A DNA stretch of 10,270 nt from positions 1 to 10,270 of the forward strand of contig DAOUVM010000049.1 in the NCBI GenBank assembly GCA_030667645.1, given 5' to 3'. The notes beneath the pieces were generated by a model. It saw only the letters and a list, made by a program, of their open reading frames with translations, had not been told where the DNA came from and made no database searches. This document shows positions 4,906-10,270 of this stretch, piece after piece. How positions within the stretch are numbered: position 1 is the stretch's first letter; the number at the start of each line of letters is the position of its first letter. The translations under genes and the position numbers were made by a program. The DNA is from Ardenticatenales bacterium (GTDB lineage: Bacteria; Chloroflexota; Anaerolineae; Promineifilales; UBA4811).

Positions 4906-7173
4906 TCAAGGATGCGGTTCGTTCTTGGGTTCGCCTTGCTGGAAACGCGACAGGTTGCGGAGCAATATCCTGCGTAGCAGCGCAGGGCGGAGCTCTCGCC
5001 AGGCCAGGCTCGCCCGTTCATCAAACATCCCCTCTCGGACTCGTCCATAACGCTCCTCGACGAACAGCCCGGTTATGGCGTCAATCGGCCCGGCTGCCTC
5101 CGGCGCGCTGCTTATCAGGACAGCCGCTCGCTCGTGGGGAGTTTGGGCGGGCAGCAATAGCGCGCCCAGCCAGCGGCCGAAGAGGCCCATCCGATAGTAG
5201 GTCTGGGCAGCGACGCTCACTCTGCCAACTGCTCTCCTATCTCTCAGAAAGATCGCGCCCCCTGCCACCAGCACTATCAGAAACGCAGCACCGGCCACGA
5301 TCAGGCCGAGTCTCGAGGCCCATGGCCTGCGGGCTTGCGTTCCCTGATCCAACTCTTCCAGTCCGAGCCAGAACTCATCATCCAATGGGATCGGGTCTTC
5401 TTCCCTTTGGTTTCGCCCCCTGTCAGGAGCCTGGTCCTGTCCGGCGCCTCCTTGACCGGAAGCGGTTCGGACGATGGTTGGCTGGGCGGCGGTGGGCTCG
5501 AATTCCACCCACCCGTAGCCGGGGAAGAAGACCTCTACCCAGGTGTGGGCGTTGGTGCTGTAGACCCGAAACGTATCACGTTCTTCATCCAAGGTGCCGC
5601 GGGTGTACCCGGCCGCAACTCGGGCCGGAATTCCTTGGCTGCGAAGCATCACAGCCAATGCAGAGGCGTAATAGCTGCAGTAACCCTCCCTGGATTCGAA
5701 CAGCAGATGCACCAGCGGATCTGTATTCGGTGGCGGCGCCTCAATCGCCTCGTTATAGAGGATGTTGGTTCGTAGCCAGTCGGTCAGTGCTTCTGCCTTG
5801 TCATACGGGCTTGGTTGGGGATCGGCAATAGCTGCCGCCAACTCGGCTATCCGCGGACTCGAGTTGGATGGGAGTTCCAAGTAGTGCTCCAGCACCCAGT
5901 CCGGGTAGACTGTGCCGGCTTGGCGCAGGGCGCTGTCGGTGGCGCTAGAGACTGAGCCCCATGCCCGGTAGCTCTTGCCTTCGTAGATGACATAGCGGGA
6001 GAGCGCGCTAAAAACGTCGAACGAGCCACTGTCCAGGTCAAGAACCGTGAACCGGGCCTGTTGGTCGGTCCCTACTGGCTGGTGCGGGAAATAGATTAGG
6101 CCGGAATCGACTAGGTAGCTGGTAAAGGTAGCAGTGATGACGTCTCGCTGGACATAATCGGGCAGCTCAAGCGGCCTGTCTGGAGGGACGATTACCCGGG
6201 TCTCGGCTGTGCTTGCCCATCCATCCCCGGTGAACGAGTCGTAGATCGTGCCGCGCCAGTAGCGACCCCCACTCGCCTGGACATCCATGATAGTCGACTG
6301 CGCAATCTGGCGTGGGCCGCCCAGAGCCAGCACCTTGCTGTAGGGGTCGGAGTATTCTCCGCCATAGGATTTGAGCGAGGCGAACAGTTGCGTCCAGCCA
6401 TCCTGGATTCGCTGCCAGTTCATGTCCATCGGTTGCAGGGCATCCTGCAATGCTTCCCGGGCCGATACATTGGGCACGATCCAGGCGACCGGTGTCGTCA
6501 GAAGCGCAATCAGAAAGCCGGCTTGCAGGAAATCCAGGCGCGCTCCGTGGTTGAACACGACCCGAGCGTCAATCCATTCCCGCTCTCGCACCAGATAATG
6601 GGATCCCACAATGTACAGAAGAGCAGAGAAGAGAAAGGCAACCAGCGCAGTTCCCAGCGGCTGTTCCCCATAGTAGTTTGCCACCGTTACCAGAGTCAGG
6701 ATTCCGCTGGGCAGTATTGCCCGCCAGATGCAGAGACGGCGAAACGTATACCAGGCAGCAGCCAGGCCAATCATCCAAAGGATCACTCCTGTCTGCATGA
6801 CAAAGATGAGGCCATCTCGGCTGGTATCGGATGCGTCAGGGTTCAGGGCCACGTTGGCAGCCTTGATGAGCCAGTCTGCTTGACGCGCAATCAGTTGAGG
6901 GATCTTTTCATTCCACGGCAGCTCAGCAGGAAGCAGAATTCCGGACAGCAGCCCAATGACAAAGAGGCCATAGACCACACTGATCAGAAACGCCACGCTG
7001 GCTGAGAAACGGCTCTTGGCCAGAAAATACCCGGCAATGACGGCAGCAACAGGGATTATCTGCAGCACCCACAGTCCCGGGACCCAGTCTGCCCAGCGCA
7101 TCGCGACGGCCGGGCTGACAGCCATCGCTACTACCAATCCCAGGATGACTCGATCACCCTTCAATCTTGACAC
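4906..7173 (-). CDS. TgpA-like membrane protein with extracytoplasmic transglutaminase-like domain and DUF4129-like tail
   Basis: The 755-residue product has about seven hydrophobic segments in residues 8-235, then a large soluble portion, one more membrane helix at about 621-643 and a cytosolic tail. The soluble part holds a transglutaminase/protease-like core: Cys499 in REGYCSYYASALAVMLRSQG, IPARVAAGYTRG, His543 in NAHTWVEV and Glu558 in GWVEFEPT form the expected Cys-His-acid triad, with Glu where many relatives have Asp. WRGTIYDSFTGDGW at 306-319 is typical of the segment before the core in the TgpA/DUF3488 family. The tail (about 655-725) resembles DUF4129. A Gly/Gln/Asp-rich linker at 571-600 precedes the last helix. 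The function is uncertain: a peptidase or crosslinking role at the envelope is inferred. Usual moxR and DUF58 partners are absent. The start is GTG 7171-7173; an in-frame TAG lies just upstream and the ribosome site is weak. Confidence 0.9.
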   Translation of the reverse strand: MSRLKGDRVILGLVVAMAVSPAVAMRWADWVPGLWVLQIIPVAAVIAGYFLAKSRFSASVAFLISVVYGLFVIGLLSGILLPAELPWNEKIPQLIARQADWLIKAANVALNPDASDTSRDGLIFVMQTGVILWMIGLAAAWYTFRRLCIWRAILPSGILTLVTVANYYGEQPLGTALVAFLFSALLYIVGSHYLVREREWIDARVVFNHGARLDFLQAGFLIALLTTPVAWIVPNVSAREALQDALQPMDMNWQRIQDGWTQLFASLKSYGGEYSDPYSKVLALGGPRQIAQSTIMDVQASGGRYWRGTIYDSFTGDGWASTAETRVIVPPDRPLELPDYVQRDVITATFTSYLVDSGLIYFPHQPVGTDQQARFTVLDLDSGSFDVFSALSRYVIYEGKSYRAWGSVSSATDSALRQAGTVYPDWVLEHYLELPSNSSPRIAELAAAIADPQPSPYDKAEALTDWLRTNILYNEAIEAPPPNTDPLVHLLFESREGYCSYYASALAVMLRSQGIPARVAAGYTRGTLDEERDTFRVYSTNAHTWVEVFFPGYGWVEFEPTAAQPTIVRTASGQGGAGQDQAPDRGRNQREEDPIPLDDEFWLGLEELDQGTQARRPWASRLGLIVAGAAFLIVLVAGGAIFLRDRRAVGRVSVAAQTYYRMGLFGRWLGALLLPAQTPHERAAVLISSAPEAAGPIDAITGLFVEERYGRVREGMFDERASLAWRELRPALLRRILLRNLSRFQQGEPKNEPHP

Positions 7174-7568
7174 TGGACAAGCCTAGCTACCATAGGATCG
7201 TGCCTTTCCCGTCGGGAAGAAGAGAGCTGAGAACGGGCGCCTGGCAATCAGTCATACTACGTGGAAAGGCGTTCCGGGGTTCAACGTTTCTGTCCTTTGA
7301 ACACAAACTTGGACAGAGCGGATCTTGTCGGCAGGGACGGGGTGTTTCAACTACATGGCCACCCTGCTCTGGTGACCGATATCGGGTCTGGGCTTCAGAG
7401 AACGAGGGTGTGGAAAAACTTGCTGATAGAACGGGGAATTGGCCCCGCGCTGGCAGAGACCATGGAGCGTTGCTCTCTGGTGCCCGCCGGGGGGGCAGCT
7501 CTCGCAGCGAGCGTGCGGCGAGAAGGACTGGCTCTCTGAAGTCCGTTTCGACGCTGTCGGCAGTTCCT
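7174..7568. other. Divergent intergenic region without a convincing gene
   Basis: This stretch lies between the starts of two divergently read genes. Open frames exist on both strands, but their translations show no recognisable motif, biased composition and no ribosome sites, so I do not call them. It contains short inverted repeats: TTCCCG-T-CGGGAA (7206-7218), two interleaved stems at 7279-7318, TGCCC/GGGCA (7481-7497) and TCTCGC/GCGAGA (7500-7523). The minus-strand promoter for the membrane transglutaminase gene should be here, but I could not identify one with confidence. Confidence 0.5.
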
Positions 7569-7597
7569 TTGACACTCGGCATGATTGATGATATCAT
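7569..7597 (+). promoter_or_regulatory. Sigma-70-type promoter for the stalk protein-M42 operon
   Basis: A perfect TTGACA (7569-7574), a 17-nt spacer and TATCAT (7592-7597, five of six to TATAAT) form a strong plus-strand promoter. Initiation is expected near 7604. The -10 overlaps a perfect 10-base palindrome ATGATATCAT (7588-7597), which could be an operator or simply an A/T-rich coincidence. Confidence 0.8.
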
Positions 7598-7642
7598 AAT
7601 TTCCACTTGCTGGCGAACAGGATACTGGGGTATGTCGTAGCC

Positions 7643-8317
7643 GTGTTCGACTCTTTGTTTGGCTCTTCTGATCAACGACGACGTACACACGGCCTGCTCA
7701 TCGCGGTCATCCTGTTGACGCTGCCGTGCTATTGCCTTGGATTTGTTGCGATGGCGCTGGCTCCTACAGAGTCCACGCCTCCTACCATAACCGCGTTTCC
7801 TGCCATGACCTCGAGTGCCACCCGGACCGTGACTCCAACACCTCTGCTGCCCACCATTACGCTGTCGCCTATGCCAGGTTCGCCGACGGAAACCTTGCTT
7901 CCAACGCCGACGCAGGAATTCCCACCGACCGTTCCACCGAGTCCTACTGCCAGCGAAACGGCGACCGAGACGCCAACCCCGACATTGACGTCAACGCCAA
8001 CCGGGACACCAACCCCGACATTGACGTCAACGCCAACCGAGACACCAACCGCGAGCCCGACTCTGTCGGGAACCCCGACAGCTACGCCAACGGGGACTTT
8101 TGAACCCAGCCCAACCTCCACAATGACACCGGAACCGCCGGTGACCCCTACGCTGGTGCCGATTGAGACCGATTCGGTTCCGAACGGCACCCTGACGATT
8201 GAGCCGATTGCCACCGCTACCGCAACGACGGGGCCAATTGCCACGGAGACTGCCACAACGGCGCCGGTTGCCACCGATACCGAAACGCCGACTCTGACCC
8301 CAACTGCCCTGGACTGA
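7643..8317 (+). CDS. Membrane-anchored Thr/Pro-rich stalk protein of unknown function
   Basis: I do not recognise a named family. With GTG 7643 as start the product has 224 residues: a short basic N-terminus with QRRRTHG, one hydrophobic helix (LLIAVILLTLPCYCLGFVAMALA, about residues 17-39, written here only as a segment), then about 185 residues dominated by Thr, Pro, Ser and Ala in TPT/TATPT-like repeats. It ends without any folded domain or sorting signal. The basic-then-hydrophobic order suggests a signal anchor with the stalk outside the cell; the cysteines do not fit a lipobox. Such low-complexity stalks are common in Chloroflexota surface proteins. An in-frame TTG at 7607 would add 12 residues, but the promoter predicts transcription starting near 7604, so GTG 7643 is more likely, though only a weak GGGG lies upstream. 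The first M42 gene begins 23 bp after its stop. Confidence 0.7.
   Translation: MFDSLFGSSDQRRRTHGLLIAVILLTLPCYCLGFVAMALAPTESTPPTITAFPAMTSSATRTVTPTPLLPTITLSPMPGSPTETLLPTPTQEFPPTVPPSPTASETATETPTPTLTSTPTGTPTPTLTSTPTETPTASPTLSGTPTATPTGTFEPSPTSTMTPEPPVTPTLVPIETDSVPNGTLTIEPIATATATTGPIATETATTAPVATDTETPTLTPTALD
7973..8044 (+). repeat. Two direct copies of a 36-bp unit inside the stalk gene
   Basis: Copies 7973-8008 and 8009-8044 differ at a single base (G at 8004, A at 8040), followed by a third copy that decays after a few bases. The unit is a multiple of three and encodes a 12-residue Thr/Pro repeat. Near-identity at DNA level inside a diverged repeat protein suggests a recent duplication by slippage or unequal recombination. 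Confidence 0.9.
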
Positions 8318-8340
8318 GTGAGAAAGGAAGAATAGCCACA

Positions 8341-9453
8341 ATGGAGATCGTCTCCCTACTAGAGACTTTGACTAGCACGGCCGGACTGTCCGGTTTTGAG
8401 CATGCCATCCGACGGGAGGTGAGAGCCGCCTGGGGTTCATTAGTGGATGAGATGCGAACTGACACTCTGGGGAATTTGATTGCAGTCAAGCGGGGCAACA
8501 TCGGGACCGGAGATGCCGGGAGCGGCGCGCCGGAGCCGGCTCGGTTCAAGGTGATGCTGGCCGCGCACATGGACGAGATCGGTCTGATGGTCAGTCGGAT
8601 CAGAGGGGGTTTCCTTTCCATTACCGAGATAGGAGGCGTTGACCAGCGCTTGCTGCTGGGACAACCGGTGTTGGTTCATGGACGGCAAGAGCTGCCCGGC
8701 GTCATCGGGAGCCGTCCGCCTCACATCCTGACGGCTGGCGAGAGGGACAAGCTGGTTCCTTGGGACGACCTAGTCGTCGATGTGGGCCTGCCGGCCGAAG
8801 AGGTGGCGGAACTGGTGCGAATCGGCGATGTGATCTCTTTCCGTCAAGAGTTGCGTGAGCTGATGAGTGGCCGGGTGTCTGCCAAGGCACTGGACAATCG
8901 TGCCTCGATAGCTGCAATCGCCGTCTGCCTCGAGGCGCTCCAGTCTCGCACCCATCGATGGGATGTGGTTGCTGTCGCAACGGTGCAGGAGGAGGAAACC
9001 TTGGGCGGAGCGATGACCAGTGCCTATGGCCTGGAACCTGACGTGGGCATCGCCGTGGATGTTGCCCACGGTGACGGCCCTGGTATCAGCGAGACGGATG
9101 CGTTCCCGCTTGGCAAAGGACCCACGATTGGTTACGGGCCCAGCAATCATCCGGGCGTCCACCAGGAACTGGTGAATGCAGCCAAGGCGATTGAGTTGCC
9201 CTATCACATTGAGGCTATGCCGCGCGGGGGAGGTACCGACGCGTGGGCGATGGAAGTCGTCCGCTCGGGTGTGCCAACTGGCGTGGTCTCTGTCCCTATC
9301 CGCCACATGCACATGCCGGTAGAAGTGGTTGCGGTGAAGGACATCGAGCGCGCCGGTCGTCTCTTGGCCGAGTTTGTCGCGCGGCTGGACGAGTCATTCT
9401 TGACCGAGAGGCTGGCCTGGGACAAGCTCACCATCCAGGAGGAAGCCAAGTGA
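8341..9453 (+). CDS. M42-family metallo-aminopeptidase (TET type), first copy
   Basis: The 370-residue product is a cytosolic dinuclear metal aminopeptidase of the M42 family (glutamyl aminopeptidase/FrvX/TET group), whose members form large dodecameric shells that trim peptides. Visible active-site residues in order are His76 and Asp78 in AAHMDEIG, Asp185 in KALDNRAS, Glu217-Glu218 in TVQEEETLGG (general base and metal ligand), Asp240 in AVDVAHGD and His324 in RHMHMPVE. All five metal ligands are therefore present, so it should be active. The loop after the EE pair reads ETLGG where most members have VGLRG. GGGTDAW near 296-302 is also family-typical. The ATG has AAAGGAAG about 10 nt upstream. 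The gene sits 23 bp after the stalk gene and overlaps the next M42 gene by four bases. Substrate choice cannot be read from sequence. Confidence 0.94.
   Translation: MEIVSLLETLTSTAGLSGFEHAIRREVRAAWGSLVDEMRTDTLGNLIAVKRGNIGTGDAGSGAPEPARFKVMLAAHMDEIGLMVSRIRGGFLSITEIGGVDQRLLLGQPVLVHGRQELPGVIGSRPPHILTAGERDKLVPWDDLVVDVGLPAEEVAELVRIGDVISFRQELRELMSGRVSAKALDNRASIAAIAVCLEALQSRTHRWDVVAVATVQEEETLGGAMTSAYGLEPDVGIAVDVAHGDGPGISETDAFPLGKGPTIGYGPSNHPGVHQELVNAAKAIELPYHIEAMPRGGGTDAWAMEVVRSGVPTGVVSVPIRHMHMPVEVVAVKDIERAGRLLAEFVARLDESFLTERLAWDKLTIQEEAK
9437..9442 (+). promoter_or_regulatory. Ribosome binding site for the second M42 gene
   Basis: A perfect AGGAGG lies 7 nt before GTG 9450-9452, inside the 3' end of the first M42 gene. 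It fixes the start of the overlapping downstream gene. Confidence 0.85.
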
Positions 9454-10270
9454 TTCTCAAGGAACTCTCAGAGGCGATGGGCGTGTCCGGGGACGAGGGT
9501 GCAGTGCGTGCTCTTGTTGAGGGCGCCATCGATGGTTACGTCGACGAGTTGTGGGTGGATAGCCTGGGTAATCTACTGGCCATCAAGCGCGGTGCCGGGC
9601 GGAACGGTCTGCGCGTGATGCTGGCCGCTCACATGGACGAGGTCGGCATGATGGTCACCGGCATTGAGAGAGACGGAACCCTGCGCTTCAAGACGGTCGG
9701 TGGGGTGGACGATCGGGTAATGCTGGGCAAGGCGGTCTGGGTTGGCCCCCGGTGCATGCCCGGGGTGATTGGGGGCAAGCCAATTCATTTGCTCGAGCGG
9801 AAGGACATCAGCAGTGTGGTCCGTATGAAGGAGTTGCGGATTGATATCGGTGCGGCCGACAAGGACGCGGCTGCAGGCAGAGTGAAGATCGGCGATCGGG
9901 CTGTCTTTGCCAGCCAGTTTGTCGATCTGGGCCCGACGATGATGGGGAAAGCCTTCGACGATCGGGTTGGCTGTGCTGTGCTCGTCGAGTTGCTGCGAGG
10001 CGAGCCATATCCATGTGATTTACTGGCTGCCTTTACTGTGCAGGAAGAAGTTGGGCTGCGCGGCGCGCGGGTGGCTGGCTACCGGTTGGAGCCTGATATC
10101 GCCTTTGTGCTTGAGGGGACGATCTGCGATGATTTGCCCAAAGAGGATGATGTCTCCCCGGTCACCGAGATTGGCAAAGGGCCAGCCCTGACCACGATGG
10201 ACGCCCGCACGATTGCTGACCCGCGACTGGTCAGCTTTGTTGTGGCTATGGCCGAAAAGCACGACATTCC
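9450..10270 (+). CDS. M42-family metallo-aminopeptidase, second copy, 3' end outside window
   Basis: The frame starts with GTG 9450 and runs to the right edge, giving 273 residues of an expected roughly 340-360. Its GTG overlaps the TGA of the first copy (GTGA), which suggests translational coupling. Active-site residues seen are His61 and Asp63 in AAHMDEVG, Asp170 in KAFDDRVG, Glu199-Glu200 in TVQEEVGLRG and Glu222 in VLEGT. The final His ligand lies beyond the window. Compared with the first copy, this one has the canonical VGLRG loop and Glu222 where the first has Asp240, and it lacks an insert near residue 55, so the two are diverged paralogues and not a recent duplication. Likely role: cytosolic peptide trimming, possibly in a mixed complex with the first copy. 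Confidence 0.94.
   Translation, partial: MILKELSEAMGVSGDEGAVRALVEGAIDGYVDELWVDSLGNLLAIKRGAGRNGLRVMLAAHMDEVGMMVTGIERDGTLRFKTVGGVDDRVMLGKAVWVGPRCMPGVIGGKPIHLLERKDISSVVRMKELRIDIGAADKDAAAGRVKIGDRAVFASQFVDLGPTMMGKAFDDRVGCAVLVELLRGEPYPCDLLAAFTVQEEVGLRGARVAGYRLEPDIAFVLEGTICDDLPKEDDVSPVTEIGKGPALTTMDARTIADPRLVSFVVAMAEKHDI

Noticed and set aside
7206..7218. TTCCCG-T-CGGGAA inverted repeat as a LexA-type or other defined operator
   Set aside because: It is symmetric, but the central spacing is a single base and it matches no operator I can name, so I only mention it in the intergenic entry.
7187..7690. 167-codon minus-strand frame, and plus frames at 7167-7640 and 7261-7539
   Set aside because: They have no motif, no ribosome site, biased Arg/Pro/Ser composition, and overlap a strong promoter and each other.
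7973..8044. Possible CRISPR-like repeats
   Set aside because: The 36-bp copies are directly adjacent without spacers, and they are in frame inside a repeat protein.
7729..8274. 181-codon minus-strand frame rich in Val-Gly repeats, and a plus-strand frame at 7726-8103
   Set aside because: Both are alternate-frame readings of the Thr/Pro codon repeats in the stalk gene; the Thr/Pro frame has the membrane helix, the promoter and spacing to the next gene.

Overview
The window looks like a piece of bacterial chromosome, most likely from Chloroflexota (Anaerolineae-like). This is inferred from the mix of genes: a PfkB adenosine kinase closely resembling the mycobacterial AdoK type, a Thermotoga/archaeal-type S-adenosylhomocysteinase, a transglutaminase-like membrane protein, a Thr/Pro-rich stalk protein and tandem M42 aminopeptidases. 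GTG starts and moderately high GC also fit. No single marker proves the phylum. I see no insertion sequence, tRNA, rRNA, CRISPR or phage gene.

Layout. Bases 1-2477, minus strand, hold a complete regulatory and coding unit for recycling S-adenosylmethionine (SAM) by-products. It has a near-consensus sigma-70-type promoter (2449-2477), a SAM-I (S-box) riboswitch aptamer (2316-2426), an intrinsic terminator (2267-2299), adenosine kinase adoK (1260-2228) and S-adenosylhomocysteinase ahcY (1-1205, cut by the left edge). AhcY splits S-adenosylhomocysteine into homocysteine and adenosine; AdoK converts that adenosine to AMP. The riboswitch should shut the unit down when SAM is plentiful.

Bases 2531-4744, minus strand, hold a sugar and glycan pair. 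rfbH encodes a [2Fe-2S]/PMP hexulose 3-dehydrase for 3,6-dideoxysugar synthesis, and is followed after 32 bp by a GT2 glycosyltransferase of the polyprenyl-phosphate type. An extended -10 promoter lies upstream and a probable terminator downstream. Bases 4906-7173, minus strand, encode a TgpA-like membrane protein with an external transglutaminase-like domain. Between it and rfbH is a strong hairpin (4816-4862).

Bases 7174-7642 carry no convincing gene. They contain several short inverted repeats and a good plus-strand promoter (7569-7597). This promoter reads into a plus-strand unit: a membrane-anchored Thr/Pro-rich protein (7643-8317), then two M42 metallo-aminopeptidases (8341-9453, and 9450 to the right edge) whose genes overlap by four bases.

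The gene families are mostly familiar. The most informative points are the fully readable riboswitch architecture, the changed cysteine spacing in RfbH, and the coupling of a stalk protein to paired peptidases. I found no clearly new multi-gene system.
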